From: Ashinkailepas kermadecensis
Lineage: Eukaryota; Arthropoda; Thecostraca; Neolepadidae
Reading direction: 5' to 3'
Assembly (NCBI GenBank): GCA_034440615.1
Contig: JAOTOM010004955.1
Span: forward strand, 172,001 to 236,000
DNA length: 64,000 nucleotides
The stretch's first letter is position 1; every line of letters starts with the position of its first letter. The position numbers and the translations under genes are program-made. Below, piece after piece: positions 23,230 through 35,879 of the stretch. Below the pieces are notes generated by a model. That model searched no databases and was not told the DNA's origin. It saw only the letters and a list, made by a program, of their open reading frames with translations.

Positions 23230-24480
23230 TCGGGGACTCGAACAACATCTTAACTGGAAGGCCAATCTCATCAAAGGGGTAATGCTGGTCGGCTTGGGGT
23301 CATGTGTGGAAAATACAAAATTCCACTAAATTCGAAACATTTTTCGGTTTTGCTTGTGTCGGGACCTCAGCATACAAGTTCAACATTTCTGATATTCCGG
23401 AATATCAATTATAATTTTTTCTTCAAAGACAGGTCTTTTGATAGCTTCCGGCTTTCCTCCAAACACGGAAGAACTTTGTACGTCTCGATTGCAATCATGG
23501 GCGTAGGAACGGTGTGGGGAGAGAGAAGGGAAACAGGAAAATCATGGACTCCTACTTTTTTTCGTATTTGAACTGTTAACCCAATGTCGTTGACCGGAAA
23601 GATCTGGACTAAAAATTGCTTCTCGCTCCCACCCTTCCTGTTCCCACACACACTTGATTAGGCCGACCCTACGTCAATATTAAGCGACGCTGAATAAAGG
23701 TGCGCAAAACCGCAATGTGTATGCCTGAGCACTCCCAGAGATAAAATTACGCTTTATCCTGATAACAATTCGCAGTTTTAGCGAAGTGCTTTTAAGCGAG
23801 CATACATTGAACAAGCTATAGGCATACCTAACGGATGAAGGCCGGGGCTAAGGCAGAATCGCGCGTGTTTGATTGGAAGCAAGTCGACTTTTCTGCCTCA
23901 TGTCCAATTTTATTTATGGATCACATGGAGCCCTACACGGACACAGGCCGACTTCCCTCTCTGATGCATAGATTGAGCGATATTGGTTGAAATTGGGAGT
24001 CAGAGGAACCGATGAGATGCGAGAGGGGAGTGTGCTCAGAGGCGTACCGGACCATAGAGGGCATTTGCGTCGTCTTTAAAGCGAGCGCGTCTTGCAAAAA
24101 GTTCAAGGGAAGTGTACATTTACGTTCAGGGAGTCTTACGTTATGATGCATGTGACGTTATGTGCTGAAGGCGGGGTTGGGCGTGGATTGTCTTCCAGAT
24201 GGTTCAGGTGGATTTGATGAAGCGTATTTTACCTTACACCTCCGCAAGATAATTTGTATTTGGCGTGAGGGATAAGATGTGGCCTCACCTCTCCTTAATG
24301 TCCGATGACTCCGCAAGAGATTGGAGGAAGTGGCCGTTACTCGGCGTTCGCCACTGCTGTGTGTACTTCGATTGAAGTAGTTGGGGATCTAATATAAATG
24401 TCGGTCAAAGGTCAACCAAACACAAAGACACAGATGCACAAAGGACATGTTCCTGAACCGGTGCCATCCCGGTAGCTTCT
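23230..24480. other. No gene seen
   Basis: Mixed-composition sequence with frames below 90 codons, none resembling a family I know and no tandem structure. Confidence 0.4.
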
Positions 24481-24604
24481 TTTAGCTACATCTCATGTAG
24501 TGTTCCACAACATGCATTAAGATGTTGTGGAAGTGAACGTGCGGATACTACACGCATGAAATGCATCTTAATGGTGTACGTTTCACATCGGCTGAGGAGA
24601 CTCG

Positions 24605-24702
24605 AAGCCAACGCAAATACGCCTGGAAGGCCCTCGAAGCTGGCGCAAATACGCCTGGAAGGCCCTCGAAGCTGGCGCAAATACGCCTGGAAGGTCATCT
24701 AC
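24605..24702. repeat. 32-bp tandem repeat, 3 copies
   Basis: CTCGAAGCTGGCGCAAATAC followed by GCCTGGAAGGCC, repeated almost perfectly. Confidence 0.92.
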
Positions 24703-24865
24703 CGGCGAACATGAGAACGCTGCGGCGGGTTTCGGGTCCGGAAACCAGCAGAGGAAAACAGGTGATTAGGCAGACTTTGCTCAGCCAATTAGCTGTGTTT
24801 GTTGGCACGCCGTGTCAGTCAGGTGGGGACAGGCGCTGTGGGTAGCCGTCGGCCGCGGCATCGCT

Positions 24866-24985
24866 CGCAGCACAAGTCCCACCGTCTCGTCCGTGTCGGG
24901 CCGGGTAAACACGGCTCTGCTCCCGCTGACTTCTGCCTTTTGCAAACAGTGCCACGCAGCACAAGTCCCACCGTCTCGTCCGCGT
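24866..24985. repeat. Direct repeat, 2 copies 87 bp apart
   Basis: GCAGCACAAGTCCCACCGTC followed by TCGTCCG.GTCGG at about 24868 and 24955, just upstream of the LINE remnant. Confidence 0.85.
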
Positions 24986-25019
24986 CGGCTTGTCGGCTCA
25001 TCTTCAGAACCACACCCAG

Positions 25020-25585
25020 GGTGTCAGCCTCACTGACAGTTTGGGTGTCGTCCAAAAATCGTCCAAAAATTATCGGACATATTTTCGATCGCTCGCTCAG
25101 CTGGGCCTCGCACATCTCAGAAGTGACTCGGCGTTGTTTTGAGGTTCTGGGTGGTCTGTCGCATCTAAGGGGGCACCTGCCACCTGCTGTGATCTCCGCG
25201 CTGGTCAATGCCCTGGTTTTCTCGCAGATCCGCTACATTTCTGTGTACGGTAACGGAATCAAAATGAACCTATCTCGCATTCAACAAAAAAATATTCAGC
25301 AAAAGTAATTTTCGGCCGAAAAAGTTTGACCATGTTTCTAATCTGCTGAGGAGACTAGGCTGGCTCAGTGCGGAGAACCTAGCCAGACGCCACACCCTGT
25401 GCCTCACGCACAAGGCACGCCGTCATGGAGAGCCGAGATCACTGGCTCATGGTCTCACCACCGTGGCGGAGATTCGTGACCGAACCAACCGTCAGGACCT
25501 TCATCTGTATGTCCCCCGGTCCCGCACTAAGATGGAGAAGAGGCGATTTGACTGCAGAGCACCACTGCTGTATAAATCTGTATAA
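25020..25585 (+). pseudogene. 3' part of a CR1/jockey-like LINE reverse transcriptase
   Basis: The first segment translates to IIGHIFDRSLSWASHISEVT, LSHLRGHLPP and FSQIRYISVYGNG, the thumb region after the catalytic palm in CR1/jockey-type LINEs. The frame then shifts by one in an A7 run (about 25285-25297) and resumes with KFDHVSNLLRRLGWLSAENL, HTLCLTHKARRHGEP and TNRQDLHLYVPRSRTKMEKR, ending RAPLLYKSV and TAA at 25583. That ending is typical of the C-terminus of these polymerases. The endonuclease and palm are missing, so this is a 5'-truncated copy, the usual fate of LINEs. Clade assignment is from pattern only. Confidence 0.82.
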
Positions 25586-25989
25586 GAGCCAATTTCAATG
25601 CTTTGTTCGTCTTGTACATAAAACGTGGTGTTGGCCATCTTCAATATATTATTGAGTTGCCTTGATAATAGAAAGTAATCTTCAACCCCTCAAAACGCAT
25701 TCGTTGTTATTTCATGTCATTACCTATATGGGGTGTTATTTCATGTGCTCTCGCTCTCTATTCATACAGGTGTTTTCGCCCAGTAAAAGGTCAAGAAGCT
25801 TATATTTATAAAAATTGTGATCAAATGTGTGTACTATGAAAGCTTAAATGTATCAGCTGAGAGTACACGATGCGATAGTCTTGCAAGTTACCGCTCGGGT
25901 GAAATACGCCTCAGAGCCCTGCAACGTCGGCTGCACCGTATTCACAGTTGCTGTGTCGTTCCCCGTGGCCGATGCCTACATGACGAGAC

Positions 25990-26200
25990 ACTCTGATCCC
26001 GCTGATGCCGCCGGCCGACGGCGCTGCACGCGATTGTCGGCTGACACGCAGTGCCGGCCCCGCCCGAGCACGCTGGACGGGTCACGGCCGCCGGTGGCGC
26101 GACGGGAGGTCGGCAGTGTCGGCCGCCAGAGACGGCCAAGCGCCGGCACCGCTCGCAGTGGCCTCACGTGCTGCGGCCGCCGCTTTGTCCGTCTCGCGGA
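25990..26200. other. CpG-rich segment next to minisatellites
   Basis: GC-rich, many CG dinucleotides, overlapping Arg-rich frames on both strands. No gene family recognised. Confidence 0.25.
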
Positions 26201-26204
26201 GGCA

Positions 26205-26640
26205 GCTCTCCTACGGCGGGCGGCGGCATGTCTACCGGACAACGTCCTGCCGCGGAGGCAGCTCTCCTACGGCGGGCGGCGGCAGTCCACCGTACAACGT
26301 CCTGCCGCGGAGGAGCTCTCCTACGGCGGGCGGCGGCATGTCCACCGGACAACGTCCTGCCGCGGAAGCAGCTCTCTCCTAGGCGGGCGGCGGCACGTCC
26401 ACCGTACAACGTCCTGCCGCGGAGGCTCTCCTACGGCGGGCGGCGGCACGTCCACCGGACAACGTCCTGCCGCGGAGGCAGCTCTCCTACGGCGGGCGGC
26501 GGCACGTCCACCGTACAACGTCCTGCCGCGGAGGCAGCTCTCTCCTACGGCGGGCGGCGGCACGTCCACCGGACAACGTCCTGCCGCGGAGGCAGCTCTC
26601 CTACGGCGGGCGGCGGCACGTCCACCGTCCACGTCCAGCC
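26205..26640. repeat. 56-bp minisatellite, about 8 copies
   Basis: Unit CTCCTACGGCGGGCGGCGGC, then ACGTCCACCGKACAACGTCC, then TGCCGCGGAGGCAGCT. Copies differ by small indels (GCAGCT missing, extra TCT), which shift frame between copies. Confidence 0.95.
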
Positions 26641-26711
26641 GCCACGTGCGGCGTCCGTCCGCGGCCGCGACTGGCGTCGCCTCCGGCGCCGTGTAGAACA
26701 CGCCGGACAGC

Positions 26712-26990
26712 GTGTCGGCGACACTATCGCGCCACGATCCGCCGGTCGGAGCACGCTGCCGAGCCGGACGGGACGGCGTCGACACAGAGGACGGCACCTG
26801 ACGCGTGTCGGCGACACTATCGCGCCACGATCCGCCGGTCGGAGCACGCTGCCGAGCCGGACGGGACGGCGTCGACACAGAGGACGGCACCTGACGCGTG
26901 TCGGCGACACTATCGCGCCACGATCCGCCGGTCGGAGCACGCTGCCGAGCCGGACGGGACGGCGTCGACACAGAGGACGCCACCTGACGC
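26712..26990. repeat. 93-bp tandem repeat, 3 near-identical copies
   Basis: Copies start GTGTCGGCGACACTATCGCG at 26712, 26805 and 26898. Near identity implies a recent expansion or gene conversion. Confidence 0.96.
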
Positions 26991-27199
26991 GCCTCACCCG
27001 ACAGGCTGAAGTGGAGTCGGGTCAGGCTGAAGTGGACAGGTGTCGCGGCAGTGGCCAAGTCAGACACCGTGTTCACTCGACGGCCGGTCCATGTTCGGAC
27101 TGTGTGGGGATACTCGCTCTCATTCAGCAAGGAAATCGGGGATGAAACGCCCTATTGCATTGACTACTTCTACGACGTACTCCCAAGCCTATATTCAGT

Positions 27200-29970
27200 C
27201 GAGGGTGACGTCTGCACTATCAGTGCCCACCTGCCGAGGGTGACGTCTGCACTACCAGTGCCCACCTCTCGAGGGTGACGCCTGCACTACCAGTGCCCAC
27301 CTCCCGAGGGTGACGTCTGCACTACCAGTGCCCACCTCCCGAGGGTGACGCCTGCACTACCAGTGCCTACCTGCCGAGGGTGACGCCTGCACTGCCAGTG
27401 CCTACCTGCCGGGGGTGACCCCTGCACTACCAGTGCCTACCTGCCGAGGGTGACGTCTGCACTACCAGTGCCCACCTCCCGAGGGTGACGTCTGCACTGC
27501 CAGTGCCCACCTCCCGAGGGTGACGCCTGCACTACCAGTGCCCACCTCCCGAGGGTGACGTCTGCACTACCAGTGCCTACCTGCCGGGGGTGACGTCTGC
27601 ACTACCAGTGCCTACCTGCCGAGGGTGACGTCTGCACTGCCAGTGCCCACCTGCCGGGGGTGACGTCTGCACTACCAGTGCCCACCTCCCAGGGGACCTC
27701 CTCACCACCCCCCTCCGGGTGACGTCTGCACTACCAGTGCCTACCTCCCGAGGGTGACACCTGCACTACCAGTGCCTACCTGCCGAGGGTGACGCCTGCA
27801 CTGCCAGTGCCTACCTGCCGGGGGTGACGCCTGACTCCAGTGCCACCTGCCGGTGAGGCCTGCACTACCAGTGCCACCCCCGAGGGTGACGCCTGCACTA
27901 CCAGTGCCTACCTCCCGGGGGTGACGCCTGCACTACCAGTGCCCACCTGCCGGGGGTGACGCCTGCACTGCCAGTGCCCACCTCCCGAGGGTGACGTCTG
28001 CACTGCCAGTGCCCACCTCCCGGGGGTGACGCCTGCACTACCAGTGCCCACCTCCCGAGGGTGACGCCTGCACTGCCAGTGCCCACCTCCCGAGGGTGAC
28101 GCCTGCACTACCAGTGCCCACCTCCCGAGGGTGACGTCTGCACTACCAGTGCCTACCTGCCGAGGGTGACGTCTGCACTGCCAGTGCCCACCTGCCGGGG
28201 GTGACCCCTGCACTACCAGTGCCTACCTCCCGAGGGTGACGCCTGCACTACCAGTGCCTACCTGCCGGGGGTGACGCCTGCACTGCCAGTGCCTACCTGC
28301 CGGGGGTGACGTCTGCACTACCAGTGCCCACCTCCCGAGGGTGACGTCTGCACTACCAGTGCCCACCTGCCGAGGGTGACGCCTGCACTACCAGTGCCCA
28401 CCTCCCGAGGGTGACGTCTGCACTACCAGTGCCTACCTGCCGGGGGTGACGCCTGCACTGCCAGTGCCTACCTGCCGGGGGTGACGTCTGCACTACCAGT
28501 GCCCACCTGCCGAGGGTGACGTCTGCACTGCCAGTGCCCACCTCCCGAGGGTGACGTCTGCACTACCAGTGCCTACCTGCCGGGGGTGACCCCTGCACTA
28601 CCAGTGCCTACCTGCCGAGGGTGACGTCTGCACTGCCAGTGCCCACCTCCCGAGGGTGACGCCTGCACTGCCAGTGCCCACCTCCCGAGGGTGACGCCTG
28701 CACTACCAGTGCCCACCTGCCGAGGGTGACGCCTGCACTACCAGTGCCTACCTGCCGAGGGTGACGCCTGCACTACCAGTGCCTACCTGCCGAGGGTGAC
28801 GTCTGCACTACCAGTGCCCACCTGCCGAGGGTGACGCCTGCACTACCAGTGCCCACCTGCCGAGGGTGACGCCTGCACTACCAGTGCCTACCTGCCGAGG
28901 GTGACGCCTGCACTACCAGTGCCTACCTGCCGGGGGTGACGTCTGCACTACCAGTGCCCACCTCCCGAGGGTGACGTCTGCACTACCAGTGCCCACCTCC
29001 CGAGGGTGACGTCTGCACTGCCAGTGCCCACCTGCCGGGGGTGACCCCTGCACTACCAGTGCCCACCTCCCGAGGGTGACGCCTGGACTGCCAGTGCCCA
29101 CCTGCCGGGGGTGACGCCTGCACTGCCAGTGCCCACCTGCCGAGGGTGACGTCTGCACTACCAGTGCCCACCTCCCGAGGGTGACGTCTGCACTACCAGT
29201 GCCTACCTGCCGGGGGTGACGCCTGCACTGCCAGTGCCTACCTGCCGGGGGTGACCCCTGCACTACCAGTGCCTACCTGCCGAGGGTGACGTCTGCACTG
29301 CCAGTGCCTACCTCCCGAGGGTGACGCCTGCACTGCCAGTGCCTACCTGCCGAGGGTGACGCCTGCACTGCCAGTGCCTACCTGCCGAGGGTGACGCCTG
29401 CACTGCCAGTGCCTACCTCCCGAGGGTGACCCCTGCACTACCAGTGCCTACCTGCCGGGGGTGACGCCTGCACTGCCAGTGCCCACCTCCCGAGGGTGAC
29501 GCCTGCACTGCCAGTGCCTACCTGCCGAGGGTGACGCCTGTACTACCAGTGCCTACCTCCCGAGGGTGACCCCTGCACTGCCAGTGCCTACCTGCCGGGG
29601 GTGACCCCTGCACTGCCAGTGCCTACCTGCCGGGGGTGACCCCTGCACTACCAGTGCCTACCTGCCGAGGGTGACGTCTGCACTACCAGTGCCCACCTCC
29701 CGAGGGTGACGTCTGCACTACCAGTGCCCACCTGCCGAGGGTGACGCCTGCACTGCCAGTGCCCACCTCCAGAGGGTGACGTCTGCACTACCAGTGCCCA
29801 CCTCCCGAGGGTGACGCCTGCACTGCTAGTGCCTACCTGCCGAGGGTGACGTCTGCACTGCCAGTGCCCACCTCCCGAGGGTGACGTCTGCACTGCCAGT
29901 GCCCACCTCCCGAGGGTGACGCCTGCACTGCCAGTGCCCATCTGCCGGGAGTGACCCCTGCACTATCATT
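27200..29970. repeat. 35-bp minisatellite, about 78 copies
   Basis: Unit GAGGGTGACGTCTGCACTAC then CAGTGCCCACCTCCC. Variation is concentrated at GAGGG/GGGGG, GTC/GCC/CCC, TACC/TGCC, CCCA/CCTA and TCCC/TGCC. Every unit has a small inverted repeat GCACT..AGTGC. Left units near 27690 and 27830 contain small indels. Confidence 0.97.
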
Positions 29971-30199
29971 ACTGAAATATTTTAGGAAAGAAAGATGTAT
30001 GAAAAGCTTATGGATGTATAGTCCAAGAAGCAGGGAACACTAATTTGTAGGCCAATAGTTTCCAGTCAACGTACAGTGGTGCAATTAGGGGATGAAGGAT
30101 GCGCACTGTCCCTCGAATTGTCAGAAACGTTCATTTCAGGAACTCAGGAGCAGGAATTTGCACGATGTTGAAGGAGCTCTGCAGCACGATTGGTAGAGG

Positions 30200-30712
30200 C
30201 ACCTGAGCCGTCGTAGGAGGACCCCTGCAGTGCAGTCTGCAAACAACCAAGCAGTCGTATGGGCATCCCTGCAGTCTGTAGAGGGGCGCCGCAGCCGTCG
30301 TAGGGTCGTCCTGCAACCTGTAGAGAGGATACCCCAGTGCAGGGGCACCCCTGCAGTCTGCACGGGAACACCCCAACCATCGTAGGAGCCCCTACAGTAT
30401 GAAGAGGGGTATCCCAGCTACCCCAGCCGTTGTACGAACACCCAGTCCACAGAGCACCCAAGCTGTCGCAGAGGCACCCCTGCAGTCTGCAGTGTGGCAC
30501 CCCAGCAATTGTAGGTGCACATCAGCGTTTGTAGGGGCATCATTGCAGTCTACAGAGGGGTACACCAGTTGTTGTAGGGACAACCCTACAATCTGTATGG
30601 AGAGGGCACTCCAACAGTTGTGGGGATACCCCCAGCAGAGGCATCCCCATCAGCTGTATGGGAACCCCAGCAGTTGTAGGGGCATTCCAGCAGTTGTACC
30701 CGCACCCACCAT
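30200..30712. repeat. Degenerate minisatellite, period about 20 bp
   Basis: Recurring CCCCAGCAGTTGTAGGGGCA-like blocks alternating with CCCTGCAGTCTGTAGAGGGG. No two units are identical, so this is an old array. Confidence 0.75.
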
Positions 30713-30744
30713 TTCAACTGGGAACAGGATCGTAAATGTGTGAC

Positions 30745-33700
30745 AAATGGCAGAACGGCCGCCATATAAAACACCATCCATCATTTGAATCCTGTGGAAG
30801 CCATCTTGCCTCGCTAGGATTCCTCACACACGCATTCGAAGCCTGCTACGAGACAACTATTGCACGGTCGGCTCTCGTGCGCCCCTGCTGCCATCATGTG
30901 AGCAGAATTGGAAGCTTCTGCCGCGTGTCTCCCAATACGCACGAGGTGCGGCTGGCGAGTGGCGGTCGACTGATGAATGGCGGGCCTAATCAGGCTCGTG
31001 TCGCGCGCGGTGATCAGTCACGAGGCAGGCACCGACGGCAGAGGTCACTCAAGGTCACTCACCGACGTCACACTGGACGTTCGCTATGGGTCGTGTCGGG
31101 GTCGTGTCGGGTGACGCGGCCTGTATGGCGGAGCACATCCCCGGCATATGCCAGCCGACCGTAATGGCGGAATGCCGTTTTGTTGTCGGTGGTGTGTGTT
31201 GTCGAGGTTTTAGGGCGCGTCAGCTGCTTCTTTTAACCGGTATATCGCGATGCATGGCGTGCCTTCGCTTCAATTCGGCGGTCGTTTCGGTCCGTGAATT
31301 CACTTCGTAACTATGCAAGGCATGTATTTCGAGTGGCGGCTTGCGTGATTTATAGGGCTGTTACTGTCGGGTTGTCATATTTCATTTTCCTGACTTGCTA
31401 TTAGAGCGTGCCAGGTACAGCAATTTCGGAGCTGACCAATGGATCACCTAGGTCTCAGACACCAAAAGCTATACCTGTTGCAATACATCATTGTGCTTTG
31501 TTATGGATTTAACTGTTTAGTCGGGGGCTATTCAAATTATCTATATTTATCAAGCACTATACAGCGGAATGATCTATTTGAAGATAAAAAGCTGAACATT
31601 GCCAGCACATCTGGTGTTGCAACTTACATTCTACGGCATACGGCAACGGCAAAGGTTCCAACACCATCACAGAGTCGAACTCGCCAAATATGCCAGATAA
31701 TTGGTAAAATAGTTGTACCGGCCAAAGGGTACAAACATCACACAGCTGTCTGCAAGATTGGCTCAATCTCGTTCGGCCAGGGAGAAGAAAAAACTTGTTT
31801 TGGACACAATATTTAGCATACGACGTCATCGCCCCTGGCTGTATGCAAGTACGCACAATGATGCAAGCTGAAGAATCCTATTTTGCAGTCATGAAGAACT
31901 GTCATTGGTGAAGATGGAACATTTTGCTCAGATAAAGTTTTACCTTGTCTCTCAATTTCCCAAATTATCTTCAGACTGTTAGTTACCGGCACACGCTTCG
32001 CCTAACCTTCACAACACAATACAAAATGCAACAAAAGCAATATGGAGCATATGCATTACTTTCTACTATGCATTGCTTGCGTGCTGGAATGCTTCGATAT
32101 ATCCTGAACGCACCATGCACCGGAATTATGCTTTTGGGTGATAGTGTAGCGAAGTTAACTTCTGGCCTTTCTTTCGAATGAGTTCAGTAGCTTACTCGCG
32201 ACTGCTCCCACGTGTGCTGGCATCCGAGCTCCGAGTGAGTGCCAGGCATGCGGTGTGCACCTGCCGGCGCGCAGACCTCACCAGCTGACGCGGCGGACCG
32301 CAATGCCGACACAGTTGTGATTAGGTCAGCATCCGTTCCCACACGGCGCGCGGCGGCCGGCCGGCCGAAGCTGTGTCATCGCGACATGACACAGTCGGCT
32401 GTCATCATTGTGACACCTGTGTCACCATTGTACCATGCGGCACATGTAGGACAGGGGGCTGGTCTGGAGTGCGATGACCGGACCCCCCCCCCCTCGCGGT
32501 GTTGGTGATATCGGCAGGCCGTGGCGTTGTCCCCTCTCCATGAGCGACTTGTACCCCTCTCGCGCACGCGACGGCCCCTGGCCAGTGAGTCGTCGCAGGG
32601 AGCCGGAGAAGTCAGTCGGGGCTGGTCAGCCGGAGAGGTGAGATGGAGATGTGTTGTCGAGGCTGGGAAGATGTAGCCTGGGATAAGAGGTGGACATTGC
32701 AACGGTTCGTGTCACTGTTGGATTGGAGAACCTGTTGAAACTGTTGCTCAGGTGTTCGCCGTGTTGGTTAATAATCAGTCCGGTCAATACAATGGCAATC
32801 ACGGCTGGTGCTTTTGGAAAAGCTGTCGAATTTGAGAAGCTACTGAATCTGGAACCGGTTATTGCGGAGCGAGGGAAATTCTAGACTATTACACTGCAAG
32901 GCGATTCAAACTTGTCCACAACTATGCCGTGGCACATACTTGCTTACAATAGTTAAATCATGAATTTCTAGCAACATACATAGCCGAACTTGTATACATA
33001 ATGTACTGCTCGTAAGGGTACCTTATCTACTGTGACTATGTACTTGGAACTGTATCATGTGCACAGAACCTGGAAATGAATAGTACAAGCAACACCGCGA
33101 AAATAATCACACATAATTGCATAGGTTCCAATATGAAACCAACCAAACCGAGCCAACTCGTAGCCACAGCAGGTCACTGAGGTCACCAGAGCGTTGCCAG
33201 CAAATGCGTGCACTGGTGTGGCGTGCCGGGCCACAGCAGGTCACCTGAGGTCACCAGGTCACTGACAATCAATGCGTGACACTGCCAGACCGTCCAGAGG
33301 TCAGAGACGGTCGGCCATTGTCGGCCGCACAGTTTATCTAGTATTGACACATGGTGGACTGATCTGTGTACATTGCACGCACCCGATGCTTTAAGCGCTT
33401 GCTGGGTCATCCAACGTTACCTCAAAAATTGCATTACAACAGATGAATATGGGATGCTGTTCCGGTTCACATCGCGGGATAGCTTTCACTCATTTCAACC
33501 ATCACCGTAGAGTCATGAGCAGCGCACGACGGACGACAAGACAATTGTTCTAGACAGGTGGCGATGTGAAGAACAGAGCAGATCGTGAGGTGGTGATGTG
33601 TTTGACAGAACTTGCAGCGATATTTGTGGGAATTGAAGATGAAGTGAAGATGCAGCCGTAAATAAGTGAAACTTGAAGTCGTGAAGATTGACTTCAGGAC

Positions 33701-33960
33701 GAGTTCAGACGGTCGGCGTAGTACATCCCGGTCAGTGCAGTACCATCGGTTGGAGGGGGAGTAGGGTCGGTACCGTTTTCACTTTTAACAATACAAAAAC
33801 AGCATGTCAGTACATAACTTCAATGCTCGAATTTGCTCTACATTGTATCACTTCCTTTCTTCTTTTGAGAAGGGACGTTTTGTATGTTTGTTGTTCCTTC
33901 ATTTTAATTTTCTGTTTTTTTTTGTAGCATCTCTCATTGAATTGTTCTTTTTCGTGTTTT
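30745..33960. other. No supportable gene
   Basis: Mostly unique-looking. A 125-codon plus frame at 31439-31816 has a hydrophobic N-terminal stretch (YLLQYIIVLCYGFNCLVGGY) but no recognisable domain and no splice evidence. 32230-32640 is GC-rich with a C11 run near 32485. Duplicated CACAGCAGGTCAC blocks lie at 33168 and 33231. 33850-33930 is T-rich and would be the A-rich tail of the LINE remnant that follows on minus. Confidence 0.4.
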
Positions 33961-33965
33961 TCAAG

Positions 33966-34340
33966 CGATTTTAATATTTCCGAGTAAAGTCCAGTGGTGA
34001 TAAGGAAGTGGAGAGTTGTTCAAGTAGAGCTGGATGTTTGTCGATGAAAAGTGTTGTCTTGTTTAAATTGATGTTGTTTGTGCTCCAGTATGTGATGGAT
34101 TATTATCTGTATTCGATGTATTTGCTACATTGTATGAGCATATGGTGCACGGTGAGTATTCCGTTACAAGTGGTGCAGTTAGGTCGTAGTTGCTTCTCCA
34201 CGATTCAAGAGCTTGATATGTCCAATGCGTAAATGTGCCATTATTTTATAGTGGTATCGCGTGCGTTGGTTAATAGTGTTCCAATGTTTGTGTTTCGGAT
34301 GTATGGTGTGGAGTGCTCTTTGTGCTGCATCCCGTGACGT
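33966..34340 (-). pseudogene. 3' end of a second I-superfamily LINE ORF2
   Basis: The minus strand translates to KIMAHLRIGHIKLLNRGE, then after a one-base shift RPNCTTCNGILTVHHMLIQC and SKYIEYR, then after a further break INLNKTTLFIDKHPALLEQL and STSLSPLDFTRKY with TAA. LRIGH followed by CxxC..HxxxxC is the post-RNase H finger of I-type LINEs. The full-length element at 2803-8655 has the equivalent LRIGHTF and CPSCNTHLTVSHIHLHC, so this is a different family of the same group. RNase H, polymerase and endonuclease are absent (5' truncation). At least two frame breaks and two stops after EYR show it is dead. Confidence 0.8.
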
Positions 34341-34349
34341 TTGCATTTG

Positions 34350-35690
34350 TGAATCGATTGCTTGTCATATCATCTCGTAACCCTCTATCCTTGAGTAAGT
34401 ACATATATAATGCCATAAGCCTCTTCACATCTTTTAAACTTCACATTCCACTCAGAAGCCTAGTAGCTTGATCCCTTTCTTTCATACACACACATATATC
34501 ATTATAAGGAAAGGCTTCACGCTTGCCATAATATTAGAAGTGGTGTGGCACATGGCCAAATTGCAACTTCGCTGGATAACTTCCTTGCTTTGTATGTAAC
34601 ACTCTGATACATGATTCTTAGCATTCTAATTGCCCGGCTCCTAGCTAAGTTGCATTGGAATTTTTACACACGCCTAAATCATTGTCCTCCTCATTGACAT
34701 CCAGTTGACCACCTCCCATTCGATATCTAAATGTCCCACCTCGGCAGAGTGCAATAGACACCTGGTTCCAGGGCCTCCTGTAACATGTTAACTAGGTGGG
34801 ATTCGTCCCACCTAGTGCCATGAAATCCCACCTAGTGGAGCGAAAAGTCCCATCATATCAAGGGAGTAAACAACCAAAAAAAACTGTATTATAGTTCTGG
34901 TAGCGGAAGTGGCTTTTTCCTTGGAACCGTGCATTGCTTTAAAGAACAAAAAAAATGACAGCGAGTTGGCAGCACTTATACTGAGGTCAAACCGACGAGG
35001 ATGGCTCAAGATGAAATGTTTCTGTGACAAAATTAATGTTACAAAGCAACAGTTGCGTGCCCAGGATTTGCGCTAGGTGGAGGGGGACAGTTTTGGAGGG
35101 GGCCCACCTACCCACATTTGGAAAAGTTCTCGGATTTCGACCACTACTTTATAAAGGGGGCACATTTTAATTTTTAAATCAAATGATTATTGACCAGCTT
35201 TGCTGTTCTGTGGAGAGGGTCCTAGCCACCACCATCGCTTCTGTATTACCGGATTTCAACCCTAACTCCACCACCCGGTTAGAAGGTTTCTCTTTTGGTA
35301 TCTCTTTATAAGTCACCTCACACTGCTGAAATTACACCTCTACAAATTATTTTTAAATGTAAAGTTTTCTAATTTCAGACATTCCAGCTCATAACGCCCG
35401 GTCACCACCACACCAATGTTTGTGCACGTCTACACCCGCCTTGCGCATTCTGCGCATTCGCCACACTTCGTACGATTCTACGGTTTCTGCTGGGCCTCCT
35501 ACGTTTTGATAATTGTTCCCACATCATAACCTTGCGCCATATTTGACGTAATGGAATGCTTCATATGGTTGTTCGCTGGGAAAATTATATTAATTCAATT
35601 CGATTACTAGTTTTCTTCTTCCCACATTTTCTGGTGGTCAGGAAATCCGGATATCCGATGAGCTATGAAGCACCTCTTTCGCTAAATGTG
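34350..35690. other. No gene seen; hairpin and a possible transposon end
   Basis: AT-rich. It contains the ACTAGGTGGGA hairpin at 34791-34816 and, at about 35049, CAGTTGCGTGCCCAGGATTT, which resembles a hAT-type terminus without a partner that I can place. Confidence 0.35.
34791..34816. other. Perfect 11-bp inverted repeat with TTCG loop
   Basis: ACTAGGTGGGA, TTCG, TCCCACCTAGT. A third half-site TCCCACCTAGT follows at 34828. Confidence 0.9.
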
Positions 35691-35879
35691 TTCCCAGATT
35701 GACTACGAACCTAGGCCCTGGCTCCGTGTTCCCTTTTTGGACCCGTTGCGTTTTTCTTCGCTTACGGATGCTTTAGGGCTCCAGCTCATCTTTGCTAGGG
35801 TACTGGCACATTTTTGAGACCCCAACTTCTATCAAGATTTATTTATTTTTGAGCACTGATGATTTTTTTCTGGCGCGTT

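Noticed and set aside
31439..31816. 125-codon frame with a hydrophobic N-terminal stretch
   Set aside because: No domain, no homologous pattern and no supporting signals; length is within chance for AT-balanced DNA.
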